This document shows positions 27,290-36,543 of a DNA stretch of 64,000 nt, piece by piece; positions within the stretch are counted from its first letter, which is position 1; every line of letters begins with the position of its first letter. The notes below the pieces were generated by a model. The model was not told where the DNA came from. It saw only the letters and a list, made by a program, of their open reading frames with translations, and did no database searches. The position numbers and the translations under genes were made by a program. This DNA comes from an uncultured Porphyromonadaceae bacterium (GTDB taxonomy: Bacteria; Bacteroidota; Bacteroidia; Bacteroidales; Muribaculaceae), in assembly GCA_900555715.1 (NCBI GenBank), contig USMC01000008.1, positions 1-64,000 on the forward strand, in the 5' to 3' direction.

Positions 27290-28162
27290 ATGGACAGGAG
27301 CGAAGCGCGCAGGTTCATCGCTGCAGTAGGCATGTTCGACGGCGTGCACAAAGGGCACGCACATCTGCTGCGTCAGCTGAAAGATGAAGCTGCGGAGCGC
27401 GATCTTGCGCCGCTTGTCCTCACCTTCGCCCGTCACCCGCTGGCGGTGTTGCATCCGGAAAGTGCGCCGGCAGTACTGACAGGAACAGGATTGCGCGCCG
27501 ACCTCATCCGTCGGCTCGGAATCGACAACATAGGTATACTCGACTTCTCTCCGGACGACTTCCGGCTCTGCGCGGCAGAGTTCATGGACAAAATCAAGGA
27601 TGAATATGGCGTAGAAGCACTTCTGATGGGCTTTAATAATCACATCGGCAGCGACCGCTTTACTTGTCAGGACCTTGCTGCAGATGGTATGCCGGTAATA
27701 GGCGCCTCGAGATACCCCGACCTGATGGTAAGCAGTTCGGCTGTGAGAGCGGCTGTCGTAGGGAATGATTTCGCAAAAGCGGAAGAATTGCTCGGACACC
27801 AGTTTATAATCCGCGGTACTGTTGTAGGAGGTCATCGGATAGGACGCACGATTGGTTTCCCGACGGCGAATGTCGTTCCGGAAGATTCTGCACAGCTGAT
27901 ACCGGACGACGGAGTTTATGCCGTCACCGTCCGAACGGACACCGGAACATACCGGGGAATGGCTAATATCGGTATGCGGCCTACCGTCGGTGGAACCCAC
28001 CGGACGCTGGAGGTGCATCTGATAGGGTTCGAGGGCGATCTGTATGGACAGACCGTCGACATCGGTTTTATCCGCCGCCTGCGTGGTGAGCGCTGTTTCC
28101 CCGATCTGCAGGCGCTTAAGGCGCAGCTTGTCAACGACTGCCGGGCGGCGATGGAGGAATAA
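27290..28162 (+). CDS. ribF: Bifunctional riboflavin kinase/FAD synthetase
   Basis: Phosphorylates riboflavin to FMN and adenylates FMN to FAD. The N-terminal nucleotidyltransferase domain has GMFDGVHKGH near residue 14 and FARHPLAVLHP near 45, and the equivalent of ISSTxVR appears as SSSAVRAAV near 146. The C-terminal kinase domain has GRTIGFPTANV near 186 and DGVYAVTV near 206. At 290 residues it is slightly shorter than many RibF proteins because the N-terminus begins almost directly at the first strand. It is one base behind the HAD phosphatase gene. Confidence 0.93.
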   Translation: MDRSEARRFIAAVGMFDGVHKGHAHLLRQLKDEAAERDLAPLVLTFARHPLAVLHPESAPAVLTGTGLRADLIRRLGIDNIGILDFSPDDFRLCAAEFMDKIKDEYGVEALLMGFNNHIGSDRFTCQDLAADGMPVIGASRYPDLMVSSSAVRAAVVGNDFAKAEELLGHQFIIRGTVVGGHRIGRTIGFPTANVVPEDSAQLIPDDGVYAVTVRTDTGTYRGMANIGMRPTVGGTHRTLEVHLIGFEGDLYGQTVDIGFIRRLRGERCFPDLQALKAQLVNDCRAAMEE

Positions 28163-28262
28163 GAACAATTATATGACGGACGCGTTATAAATAGAAAATC
28201 CAATTTTATGACTGCGAAGAAAATTATTGTCATTCTTATGGCACTTGTAGCCGAGCGTCGGC

Positions 28263-28658
28263 ATGGCGCGCGCCGACAAATACACTATCAACCGCGAAGA
28301 GCTTCCCCTGGAAGCTCGTGAGTTCATAACCACCCACTTCCCCAAAGCGAAAATTGCCATGATAAAAGTGGACCGTCACCTTCTCAAAAAGACCGACTAT
28401 GACGTGCGCTTTGTCAACGGCACAAAAGTAGAGTTCAATAACTCAGGAAAATGGACGAGCGTGGAAATGAAGAAAGGCGCTGTTCCGTCCGCCATTGTGC
28501 CTAAGCGTATCCGCGACTATGTGACAAAGAACTATGACGGTACCGACATTGTCGAGATAGAGAAGGATCATAAAGGCTATACAGTGGAACTTGCCGATGA
28601 CATAGAGCTAAAGTTCGATCTCCTCGGCACGTTCAGAAAAGTCGATTTTCCCGACTGA
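28263..28658 (+). CDS. PepSY-like (DUF2874-type) domain protein, probably frameshifted signal peptide
   Basis: The 131-residue reading frame holds two PepSY-like repeats (about 10-65 and 75-131), each with a 'FI..HFPKAKIAMIKVDR' or 'YV.KNYDGTDIVEIEKDHKGY' helix-strand pattern and the 'V.F..DGTKVEFN..GKW' hairpin. Such proteins are exported. In this frame there is no signal peptide. One starts at ATG 28208 in another frame (MTAKKIIVILMALVA) and would continue as SVGMARADKYT if a single base near 28250-28253 were removed. The intact gene is probably 28208-28658. Confidence 0.75.
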   Translation: MARADKYTINREELPLEAREFITTHFPKAKIAMIKVDRHLLKKTDYDVRFVNGTKVEFNNSGKWTSVEMKKGAVPSAIVPKRIRDYVTKNYDGTDIVEIEKDHKGYTVELADDIELKFDLLGTFRKVDFPD

Positions 28659-28671
28659 CAGACAGCAGGCT

Positions 28672-29571
28672 CTAATCGGGCTGTGTGCGCAGCTGCTTCC
28701 TCAGGCGCGTCGGCGACATGCCGAGGTGCTTGCGGCAGTATTTGCCGAAGAATGATATGTCGGGAAAACCAAGCAGATTCGTTATCTCCTTCATGGATTT
28801 ATCGGAGTCGCGCAGCCAGTAGCGTATGTCGCGCAGTACGTAGTCGGTGATCCATTCCGACGCTGTTTTACCGGTTACCTGCCGGCATACCGCCGAGAGA
28901 TACTTAGGCGATATGCAGAGCCTGTCGGCGTACCAGCCGAGTTTGCGCTGCCGTATGCCGGGCTGGAGCAGATGTTTCATAAAATCCTTGAAAATCACTT
29001 CCTGCCGGTTTTTCAGTCCTGCGCCGTGCGACGTTATCTTCGACTCGTCGATGCACGCGAGCAGCTCGTACATCGACGCTCTGAAGATCGAGAGAATAAT
29101 CTGCTTCTTGAATGTCGTGCGCTTCATTGTGCTCTTCTGACGAAGTATCTCGCCATAGAGACTTATCATCTTCATGCAGTCCTCGTCGACGTGCAGCAAC
29201 GGCTCGTCGATGAAACGGAATGCACGGTCCCAGAGGTCGATGTCGGACAGCTCTGTCACCAGTCCCCGTTTCGACATGCAGAGCACACATCCGCGGAAAT
29301 CCTCGCTTAAGGTGCACTCGTCGTAAATATCGCCTGGACGTATGACAATGAGCTCATTGCTTTTCTGAGCTATTTCCCGACCGTTGATTTCTATCCTCAG
29401 ATTGCCGCTGATGCAACCGAGGACGACATACATATCGATGCGCATCTTGTCTTTGAACGACAGTTTCTGAAGGTCGGTGTAGAACACTATATCGTCATCC
29501 TTATAATCGAGCTCTACGCCGACATCACTGATATGCTCGAAATTGAAGTTGCGGGGAGTTGTACTGACCAT
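28672..29571 (-). CDS. AraC family transcriptional regulator
   Basis: A 299-residue DNA-binding protein. Residues about 1-180 form a cupin-like sensing domain (MYVVLGCISGNLRIEINGREI, IVIRPGDIYDE). The C-terminal ~100 residues hold the two helix-turn-helix motifs of the AraC type (LGWYADRLCISPKYLSAVCRQVTGKTASEWI and SMKEITNLLGFPDISFFGKYCRKHLGMSP). It is divergent from a PatB/MalY-type gene 97 bases away, a typical arrangement for a regulator and its target. ATG 29571 is preferred over an ORF start 30 codons earlier, which would run through the -7 box. Confidence 0.9.
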   Translation of the reverse strand: MVSTTPRNFNFEHISDVGVELDYKDDDIVFYTDLQKLSFKDKMRIDMYVVLGCISGNLRIEINGREIAQKSNELIVIRPGDIYDECTLSEDFRGCVLCMSKRGLVTELSDIDLWDRAFRFIDEPLLHVDEDCMKMISLYGEILRQKSTMKRTTFKKQIILSIFRASMYELLACIDESKITSHGAGLKNRQEVIFKDFMKHLLQPGIRQRKLGWYADRLCISPKYLSAVCRQVTGKTASEWITDYVLRDIRYWLRDSDKSMKEITNLLGFPDISFFGKYCRKHLGMSPTRLRKQLRTQPD

Positions 29572-29587
29572 AGTTTCCGGTTTTTGG

Positions 29588-29595
29588 CAAATATA
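29588..29595 (-). promoter_or_regulatory. -7 box (TATATTTG) of the AraC-type regulator gene
   Basis: An exact consensus on the minus strand, 17 bases before the start codon, which implies a very short leader. Confidence 0.4.
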
Positions 29596-29637
29596 GTCAT
29601 TTTTAGGCGTTCCGATGGAAAATACGGCGAAAAACAC

Positions 29638-29645
29638 TATCTTTG
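29638..29645 (+). promoter_or_regulatory. -7 box (TATCTTTG) of the second PatB/MalY gene
   Basis: An exact consensus 24 bases before the start codon at 29669. No TTG at the -33 position, which fits an activator-dependent promoter. Confidence 0.5.
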
Positions 29646-29668
29646 CATCAGAAACGAACAATAAACCG

Positions 29669-30856
29669 ATGAAGCTTTATAATTTCGACAACGTCATCGA
29701 CCGCCATGGCACTTCCGCCATAAAAATCGAACATCTCGATATGGTTTTCGGGCGGCACGATGTGACCCCGCTCTGGATCGCCGACCTCGATTTTGCCGTG
29801 TGTCCGCAGATTACGGAAGCTCTCACCGAACGCCTCCGCCATCCTGTGTGGGGCTACTCAGATGCCCGCGACAGCTACTGGCAGTCGATTATCGACTGGC
29901 TGCGCCGCCGCCACGGCTTTGGCGTGTGCCGTGAAGAACTCTCGTTTATTCCCGGTGTGGTAAAAGGTATCGCTTACGCCGTGAATTACTTCACGCGCGA
30001 AGGCGACGGTATTCTCATACAGACGCCTGTCTACTATCCTTTCCGCGTAGTCGCCGAAGGCAACAAGCGCCGCATTGTCGAAAATCCGCTGCTTTTCAAA
30101 GATGGCAGATACAGTATGGATCTTGACGGATTCGAAGAAGTTGTGAAGCGCGAGAAGCCTAAGATGATGATTCTCTGCAACCCGCACAACCCCATCGGCA
30201 TACAGTGGGATGAAGCGGCGATGGCGCGCGTGGCGAAAGTAGCCCGCGAGAACGGAATGATAGTTGTCAGCGATGAAATCCACGGCGACCTCATGCTCGA
30301 CGGACGGCGTCACATCCCCTTCCTGAGTGTCAGCGACGATGCGCGTGCCGTAGGTGTCATGCTCGGAGCTCCGTCGAAAACCTTCAACATCCCGGGGCTG
30401 GTGAGCTCGTGGATGGTAGTCAAGAATCCTCAGATACGTAAGGAGTTTTACGCATGGCTTGGAGCCAATGAGTTCAATCTGCCGATGCTCATCTCCACAA
30501 TAGGCGCCGAGGCTGCATATACCAAGGGCGAGCGCTGGCTCGACGAAATGCTGGAATATGTGAGCGCCAACATCGATTTCGTCATCGACTACTGCAAGGA
30601 ATATATTCCGCAGGTCGGCGTGATACGTCCTGAAGCGTCATTTCTTATATGGCTCGATTTCCGTAAGCTGCACATGTGCCAGCGCGACGTGATGGAGCTC
30701 CTGCTTGACAAAGCACACCTCGCGCTTAACGACGGCTCTATGTTCGGAAGCCAGGGAATAGGCTTTGCACGTCTCAACATAGGCGCGCCCAGAAGCGTCA
30801 TCGCTCAGGCGCTCGAAAACTTACGCTCCGCAGTCGGATGCGTATGCAAACAATAA
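29669..30856 (+). CDS. Second PatB/MalY-type PLP-dependent C-S lyase or aminotransferase
   Basis: A 395-residue fold-type I PLP enzyme with PLP lysine in GAPSKTFNIPGL near residue 236, LWIADLDFAVCP near 36, CNPHNPIGIQW near 172 and SDEIHGDL near 204. The group contains cystathionine beta-lyases, and a transaminase is the alternative. It lies divergent from an AraC regulator and 9 bases before aroA. It resembles the enzyme at 16038-17216 throughout and the two are paralogues. The upstream in-frame extension overlaps the promoter and is rejected. Confidence 0.88.
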   Translation: MKLYNFDNVIDRHGTSAIKIEHLDMVFGRHDVTPLWIADLDFAVCPQITEALTERLRHPVWGYSDARDSYWQSIIDWLRRRHGFGVCREELSFIPGVVKGIAYAVNYFTREGDGILIQTPVYYPFRVVAEGNKRRIVENPLLFKDGRYSMDLDGFEEVVKREKPKMMILCNPHNPIGIQWDEAAMARVAKVARENGMIVVSDEIHGDLMLDGRRHIPFLSVSDDARAVGVMLGAPSKTFNIPGLVSSWMVVKNPQIRKEFYAWLGANEFNLPMLISTIGAEAAYTKGERWLDEMLEYVSANIDFVIDYCKEYIPQVGVIRPEASFLIWLDFRKLHMCQRDVMELLLDKAHLALNDGSMFGSQGIGFARLNIGAPRSVIAQALENLRSAVGCVCKQ

Positions 30857-30865
30857 TAATAAAAA

Positions 30866-32143
30866 ATGGACTACCGCATATTTCCGCCCGAAGAAATTCT
30901 TGAGACCACGGTCTCGCTGCCTGTGAGCAAAAGCATGGCGGTACGCGACATAATGCTGTCGTATTTCTCCGGAAATGTCGGCAACGCATCGGCACTTGCC
31001 GACGCCTGCGACGACACACATATCCTCTTTAGTATCCTTGATGCCGGACTGCCTTCCGATGGTTCGCGCGTCGATGTCGGCGCCGCCGGCACGGCGATGC
31101 GCTTTCTAACAGCTGCCGTGGCAGCCACCGACGGCGCCCACTGCCTCATCACCGGCACAGAACGCATGTGCCGCCGCCCGATAGGTGTCCTTGTCGACGC
31201 TCTGCGTAGTCTCGGAGCCGATATCGAGTATCGTGGCGAAGAAGGTTTCCCACCGCTGGAGATAAAAGGTCGCCGTCTGAAGGGCGGTAGTGTGGAAGTG
31301 GAGACAGGTGTCAGCTCGCAGTTCCTTTCGGCGCTGATGATGGCTGGTCCGCTTATGGAAGAGTCTCTGACGATTGTCTTCCGCGGAAATCTGCAGTCGC
31401 TGCCGTATATCAATATGACCGCGGCAATGATGCGTCACTATGGCGTTGACGCCGAAGTCGACCGCGACAAAGCTACCGTTCCGGCGGGAAAATATGTCAT
31501 GGCCGAGCCTATGACGGAACCCGACTGGAGTGCCGCGGCATTCTGGTATGAGATTGCCGCACTGACGGCAGGATGGGTTACCCTGCCGGGTCTGAGAGAA
31601 GATTCGTTGCAGGGCGATCGTGGCGAGGCGTCGCTCTTTGAACGCCTTGGCACTCTCACTGAGTTTACTGACGAGGGCGCCGAGCTGTCGGCGACGCCCG
31701 ACCTGTGGAGCGTGCTCGAGGCAGACCTCGGCGATATGCCCGATGCTGTTCCGGCACTGGCTGTGACGGCTGCTATGGCGGGTCTGCGTTTCCGTATGAC
31801 AGGGGTAGGAGTGCTCCGGGAAAAGGAATGTGATCGTCTGCAGGCTCTTGCCGACGAACTTGCCAAAGTCGGAATATTGCTCGACATAGAGAATTATGGC
31901 AACACCCTCGCATGGGACGGACGCCGAGTTCCCGTTCGCGAACTTCCCGTATTCGACCCGCACGGCGATCACCGCATGGCTATGGCTCTGGCGCCGGTGT
32001 CGGTGTTTATCCCCGGTATTGTTGTCCGCGACGCCGAAGTTGTCGCGAAATCATATCCGTCGTTCTGGCAGGATCTTGCCGCTGCCGGCTTTACTGTCGC
32101 CGACGCTGCCGAGGTGCCGGAGCAGAAAGAAGAACAGCAGTGA
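30866..32143 (+). CDS. aroA: 3-phosphoshikimate 1-carboxyvinyltransferase
   Basis: EPSP synthase of the shikimate pathway. The 425-residue protein keeps the N-terminal LPVSKSMAVRDIML, the GAAGTAMRFLTAAVA loop near residue 73, TGTERMCRRPIG near 93 and the C-terminal DPHGDHRMAMALAPV near 370. Several positions differ from proteobacterial enzymes (for example AAGTAMR instead of NSGTTMR), as is usual in Bacteroidales. The stop overlaps the GTG start of the next gene. Confidence 0.92.
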   Translation: MDYRIFPPEEILETTVSLPVSKSMAVRDIMLSYFSGNVGNASALADACDDTHILFSILDAGLPSDGSRVDVGAAGTAMRFLTAAVAATDGAHCLITGTERMCRRPIGVLVDALRSLGADIEYRGEEGFPPLEIKGRRLKGGSVEVETGVSSQFLSALMMAGPLMEESLTIVFRGNLQSLPYINMTAAMMRHYGVDAEVDRDKATVPAGKYVMAEPMTEPDWSAAAFWYEIAALTAGWVTLPGLREDSLQGDRGEASLFERLGTLTEFTDEGAELSATPDLWSVLEADLGDMPDAVPALAVTAAMAGLRFRMTGVGVLREKECDRLQALADELAKVGILLDIENYGNTLAWDGRRVPVRELPVFDPHGDHRMAMALAPVSVFIPGIVVRDAEVVAKSYPSFWQDLAAAGFTVADAAEVPEQKEEQQ

Positions 32144-32568
32144 AAGCAGCTCTTGTCATTCTTGCCGCCATGGTGCTGACGGGCTTGGTGCTGTGGCTTT
32201 ATGAGCGTCGCTGGCAGCGCCGCAACGCCGCCGCAGAGCAAGCGGAGCCCGAAGCCGGGGCTTCCGGAGAATGCTGCGGAATGCACATCACCTGTGAGAA
32301 GGATTCTCTGCTGGCAGCCGTCTCAGAGAAAATAGAGTATTACGACGACGAAGAGCTCGACCGCTACGCCGGCAAGGACGCTGAAAGCTACAGCGAAGAG
32401 GAAACTGAGCAGTTCCGCGACATCCTGCTGACTATGCGTCCCGACGACATAGCCGGTTGGGCGCGCAGCCTGCAGTTGCGGGGCATTGCGCTCCCCACGG
32501 AGGTGCGCGAAGAACTTTTAATGATAGTAGCCGAGGCTCGGGACGCCAGAAATAAAGCACATGTTTGA
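32140..32568 (+). CDS. Membrane-anchored Cys-rich protein
   Basis: A 142-residue protein with one N-terminal membrane span (ALVILAAMVLTGLVLWLY) and an acidic cytoplasmic tail. The conspicuous feature is CCGMHITC at residues 45-52 (three Cys and one His), which could bind a metal. The remainder is helical and rich in Glu/Asp. GTG 32140 overlaps the aroA stop by four bases and gives a natural start. The long upstream ORF is only the shadow of aroA. The stop overlaps the following metal-permease gene by 8 bases. The function is not known. Confidence 0.75.
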   Translation: MKAALVILAAMVLTGLVLWLYERRWQRRNAAAEQAEPEAGASGECCGMHITCEKDSLLAAVSEKIEYYDDEELDRYAGKDAESYSEEETEQFRDILLTMRPDDIAGWARSLQLRGIALPTEVREELLMIVAEARDARNKAHV

Positions 32569-33370
32569 TTTTTTTGAATACGATTTCTTCCGCAATGCCC
32601 TTGCAGGCATAATCCTGCTGAGCATCTGCGCCGCAATCATAGGCACATATATAATAACCCGTCGTTATGTCGCCATCTGCGGCGGTATCACACACGCCAG
32701 CTTCGGCGGTCTCGGTCTGGGCTATTACTTAGGCATCAGCCCCGTCGCTACGGCAGGGTTGTTCGCAATCGGCTCTTCGGTAGGTGTCGAATGGCTGTCG
32801 CGTCGGTTCAGTCTGCGCGAGGATTCGGCGATTGCTGTCATCTGGGGACTCGGCATGGCGCTCGGCGTGCTGTTTGTGTTTCTCACCCCGGGCTACGTGC
32901 CCGAACTTAACGCTTTTCTCTTCGGCAATATTCTTACTGTGTCTTCCGCCGACCTCTGGATGACCGCTGTGTTCACCATCCTGCTCGTCGCATTTTTCGC
33001 ATGGCAGGGACGCAACATTATCGCTGTCGCTTTCGACGGTGACTTCGCTGCTGTCTGCGGGCTGCCGGTGAACTTCATTTCGTACGCGATGATTGTTTTC
33101 GTGGCTGTCGACATAATCCTGAGCATACGTCTGGCAGGAATAATGATGGTGATGTCGATGCTTTCGCTTCCTATCATCACGGCTGAAATATTCACACGGC
33201 GCTATGTGCGCGTAATGGCATGTTCGTGCGTCATAGCCTTGCTGACGTCTGTGGGCGGTCTGCTGCTGTCGACAGTCGTTGATGTGCCGTGCTCGGCGCT
33301 CATTGTGCTTCTTATGGCGGTTGTTTTCGGTCTGTGCCGTATAATAGTCGGATTCCGTCGGAAAAGATAA
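32561..33370 (+). CDS. Metal ABC transporter permease (ABC-3 family)
   Basis: A 269-residue integral membrane protein with about eight spans of the ZnuB/MntB family, which carries zinc, manganese or iron. The family pattern is seen in ICGGITHASFGGLGLGYYLG near residue 40 (the S-H-A-x-L/F-P/G block) and VDIILSIRLAGIMMVMSMLSLPIITAEIF near 186. No ATPase or binding protein gene lies next to it, so partners must be encoded elsewhere. It overlaps the Cys-rich membrane protein gene, which may help it. Confidence 0.9.
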   Translation: MFDFFEYDFFRNALAGIILLSICAAIIGTYIITRRYVAICGGITHASFGGLGLGYYLGISPVATAGLFAIGSSVGVEWLSRRFSLREDSAIAVIWGLGMALGVLFVFLTPGYVPELNAFLFGNILTVSSADLWMTAVFTILLVAFFAWQGRNIIAVAFDGDFAAVCGLPVNFISYAMIVFVAVDIILSIRLAGIMMVMSMLSLPIITAEIFTRRYVRVMACSCVIALLTSVGGLLLSTVVDVPCSALIVLLMAVVFGLCRIIVGFRRKR

Positions 33371-33470
33371 TTACCCGAAAAGCAGAGTGTTATAAAATAT
33401 TTATTAACGTGTGCAAAATGGGGACGCCAAAAAACAGCGGCGAATGTACGGCGATTTGTAGAATTTTCCG

Positions 33471-33478
33471 TATATTTG
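33471..33478 (+). promoter_or_regulatory. -7 box (TATATTTG) of secDF
   Basis: An exact consensus 55 bases before the start codon. No clear -33 element. Confidence 0.5.
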
Positions 33479-33532
33479 CAAGCTGAAAATAAACACTGAA
33501 TCAATTCATTAATAATTAAACCATAAACCTAC

Positions 33533-36418
33533 ATGCAAAGCAAAGGAAAACTGGGCAGCATCGTTGCTGGTGTGATTGCTATTTTCTTGGTATTGGTATG
33601 TCTGTTTTATCTCTCGTTTACTTACATCTCCAATAAGTATGAGAGCAAGGCAGCAGAATATGCCCTGATAGAATCCGGCGACAACGACGACGCAGCCTAC
33701 AATCGCGCTTACAAACACTACATGGATTCGCTCGGCGATGAAAAAGTGTACCTGGGCTACTACAAACTCAATGATGTACGCAAATGGGGCGTCGGTCTCG
33801 GCCTCGACCTCAAAGGCGGTATGAACGTTATACTTCAGGTGGACATGCCCGACATGCTCCGCTCGATGAAATCGGGTGCCACCGATTCCACCTTCGAATC
33901 TGCTCTTGCAGGAGCTGAGAAAATGGTGGCTTCGCACCAGAGCGACGACTTCGTCAGCAGCTTCATCGACCTCTATCGTCAGGCTAAGCCGCAGGCGGAT
34001 TTCTCTGTGATTTTCCAGGATGTAGTAAGCTCCGGCGCCAGCGACGACGCCGTTCGCTCCACACTCAAGGCACAGGTGAAAGACCGCGTCGACAACTCCG
34101 CCACAAACGTCCTCCGCAACCGTATCGACCAGTTCGGCGTTGTCTCGCCCAACATTCAGGTTCTTCAGGGCAAAGACGGTCAGATTCTTCTCGAACTCCC
34201 CGGTGTGAAAGACCACGAACGTGTCCGCGACCTTCTGCAGCGCTCCGCAAACCTCGAATTTTACGAGACATACACCGCACAGGAACTCTCCAATCAGCTC
34301 AACAACCTCAGCAAGCGCCTCGCTGCCGATACAACTGTTAATGCAATGCCTCTTCTGGCGCTTCTCAACAGTGGCGCCGGCTACGGAGCTACCATCGGTT
34401 ATGCTCCCGACGCTAAAGTCATGGCGCAAATCGACGAACTCCTCGCCACTCCGCTTGTAAAGAGCCTCCTTCCCTCCGACCTCCGTCTGCGCTGGGCTGT
34501 CAAGCCTACCGTGCGCACAACCGACAAAGGTGAGGAAGTCAGCATCGGCTATGCTCTCTACTCGCTCAAAGCAAACAACGGCAAGCCCGCTCTTGAAGGC
34601 ACCGCTGTCAGCGACGCATCTTCCGACTACGACCCGCTCCGCGGCAACGAAGTGTCGATGCGCATGAATTCCGAAGGCGCCCGCGCATGGGCACGTGTCA
34701 CCGGTCAGAACATCGGTCGTCAGGTGGCTATTGTGCTCGACGACAAGGTATATTCCGCTCCCAACGTCAACGATAAAATCGAAGGCGGTTCGTCGTCCAT
34801 CACAGGTGACTTCACCATCGAAGAAGCGCGCGACCTTGCAAACGTCCTCAAGTCGGGTAAGATGGATGCCAAAGTGCACATCATTTCCGATATGGTTGTA
34901 GGTCCTTCGCTGGGTAAGCAGGCAATTCACGACGGTTTCGTTTCGTTCGTTGTCGCTCTCGTGCTCCTCTTCCTCTTCATGATTGCCTTCTACGGCTTCA
35001 TCCCCGGTCTTGTGGCTAACGTCTGCCTCGTCTGCAACCTCTTCTTCACTATCGGTATTCTCGCCTCCTTCCAGGCAGTGCTCACCATGAGCGGTATCGC
35101 CGGTATCGTGCTGTCGCTCGGTATGGCTGTCGATGCCAACGTGCTTATTTTCGAGCGTACCAAAGAAGAACTCCGTGCAGGCAAGAATGTACGCAACGCC
35201 CTTGCCGACGGCTACAGCAACGCCTTCTCGGCAATCTTCGACTCGAACCTCACATCTATCATCACAGGTGTCATCCTGCTGCTCTTCGGTACAGGTCCTA
35301 TCAAGGGCTTCGCAACGACTCTCATCATCGGTCTTATCTGCTCCTTCTTCACAGCAGTATACCTGAGCCGTCTCTTCTTCCTCTGGTTCGCCAAAGCCGA
35401 AGCATTCAATAAGCTCACATTTGCCACATCGCTGTCGAAGAAGATGTTCATCGACGCACACATCAACTTCCTCGGTCAGCGTAAGGTCAGCTTCACAGTC
35501 GTAGGTATCTTTGTTCTCATCTTCGTGGGTTCGCTCTTCGTCCGCAGCCTCAACAAGGGTATCGACTTCTCCGGCGGCCGCAACTACATCGTCAAGTTCG
35601 AGCAGCCTGTCAACACTCAGGAGCTCACCGATGTTCTTTCGGCACAGTTCCCGGGCGCTTCCACTTCTGTCATCACAATTGAAAGCTCGAACCAGGTCCG
35701 TGTTTCGACCAACTACAAGATTGACAGCGAAGAAGCCGGAACTGAGAAAGAAATCACCGACAAACTCTTCGAAGCTCTCAAGCCTTACCTCCGCGACGGC
35801 ATGAGCGCCGCAGAATTCTCGACCACCGATGCCTCGCAGGGCATAGTAAGCTCGCAGAAAGTAGGTCCTTCGATTGCCGACGACATGCGCACCGACGCAT
35901 ACATCGCAGTCACTATCGCGCTCATCGCGATGTTCCTCTACATCCTGCTCCGCTTCCGCAACATCGCCTTCTCGCTCGGCGCACTCGCTGCCGTTGCATT
36001 TACGGCGTTCTTCATCATCGGTATCTATTCTTTGCTCTACGGTGTGCTGCCGTTCGCTATGGAAGTCGATCAGACATTCATTGCCGCCATCCTGACGGTA
36101 ATCGGTTATCAGATCAACGATACTGTGGTTGTATTCGACCGTGTCCGTGAGAACATCGCACTCTATCCCAAGCAGGACTTCTTCACAACTGTGAATAAGT
36201 CGGTCAACACCACTCTGAGCCGTACAATCATGACGTCGCTCTCGACCCTGCTCGTGCTCCTGTGCATCTTTATCCTCGGCGGTGACTCAATCCGCAGCTT
36301 CACCTTCGCAATGATCTGCGGCGTAATTGTCGGCACCTGCGCAACAATCTATGTTGCCTGCCCCGTTGCCTACATCGCAGATTCACGTCGCAAGAATGCA
36401 GCAGTAAAGAAAGCTTAA
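33533..36418 (+). CDS. secDF: Fused protein translocase subunit SecDF
   Basis: A 961-residue inner-membrane protein that uses the proton motive force to help Sec-dependent export. The SecD half has the N-terminal span, GLGLDLKGGMNVILQVDMP near residue 84, a large periplasmic region including LRNRIDQFGVVSPNIQ, and about five spans from residue 460 with IVLSLGMAVDANVLIFER. The SecF half starts near residue 645 (ISFLGQRK-like: INFLGQRKVSFTVVGIFVL) and repeats the pattern in GYQINDTVVVFDRVREN. Fusion of SecD and SecF is common in Bacteroidetes. Confidence 0.96.
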   Translation: MQSKGKLGSIVAGVIAIFLVLVCLFYLSFTYISNKYESKAAEYALIESGDNDDAAYNRAYKHYMDSLGDEKVYLGYYKLNDVRKWGVGLGLDLKGGMNVILQVDMPDMLRSMKSGATDSTFESALAGAEKMVASHQSDDFVSSFIDLYRQAKPQADFSVIFQDVVSSGASDDAVRSTLKAQVKDRVDNSATNVLRNRIDQFGVVSPNIQVLQGKDGQILLELPGVKDHERVRDLLQRSANLEFYETYTAQELSNQLNNLSKRLAADTTVNAMPLLALLNSGAGYGATIGYAPDAKVMAQIDELLATPLVKSLLPSDLRLRWAVKPTVRTTDKGEEVSIGYALYSLKANNGKPALEGTAVSDASSDYDPLRGNEVSMRMNSEGARAWARVTGQNIGRQVAIVLDDKVYSAPNVNDKIEGGSSSITGDFTIEEARDLANVLKSGKMDAKVHIISDMVVGPSLGKQAIHDGFVSFVVALVLLFLFMIAFYGFIPGLVANVCLVCNLFFTIGILASFQAVLTMSGIAGIVLSLGMAVDANVLIFERTKEELRAGKNVRNALADGYSNAFSAIFDSNLTSIITGVILLLFGTGPIKGFATTLIIGLICSFFTAVYLSRLFFLWFAKAEAFNKLTFATSLSKKMFIDAHINFLGQRKVSFTVVGIFVLIFVGSLFVRSLNKGIDFSGGRNYIVKFEQPVNTQELTDVLSAQFPGASTSVITIESSNQVRVSTNYKIDSEEAGTEKEITDKLFEALKPYLRDGMSAAEFSTTDASQGIVSSQKVGPSIADDMRTDAYIAVTIALIAMFLYILLRFRNIAFSLGALAAVAFTAFFIIGIYSLLYGVLPFAMEVDQTFIAAILTVIGYQINDTVVVFDRVRENIALYPKQDFFTTVNKSVNTTLSRTIMTSLSTLLVLLCIFILGGDSIRSFTFAMICGVIVGTCATIYVACPVAYIADSRRKNAAVKKA

Positions 36419-36437
36419 AAGATTTCAACTGATATAA

Positions 36438-36471
36438 GGCGGCAGCATCTTCCGGTGCTGCCGTCTTTTTT
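36438..36471 (+). terminator. Terminator of secDF
   Basis: A stem of about 10 bp (core CGGCAGCA/TGCTGCCG) followed by six T residues, 20 bases after the stop codon. Confidence 0.85.
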
Positions 36472-36495
36472 GCTAAAATAATTTTGCATAAAGTG

Positions 36496-36526
36496 TTGGA
36501 TGCAATGAATAAATAGTTTAATTTTG
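36496..36526 (+). promoter_or_regulatory. Promoter of the radical-SAM/lipoprotein pair
   Basis: TTG, a 20-base spacer and TAATTTTG, 18 bases before the lipoprotein start codon. Confidence 0.65.
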
Positions 36527-36543
36527 CGAAAAATACTACTATT

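Noticed and set aside
33509..35461. 650-codon open frame antisense to secDF
   Set aside because: It lies wholly inside secDF, whose product is unmistakable. The frame stays open because of biased codon use, and it has no promoter or family signature.
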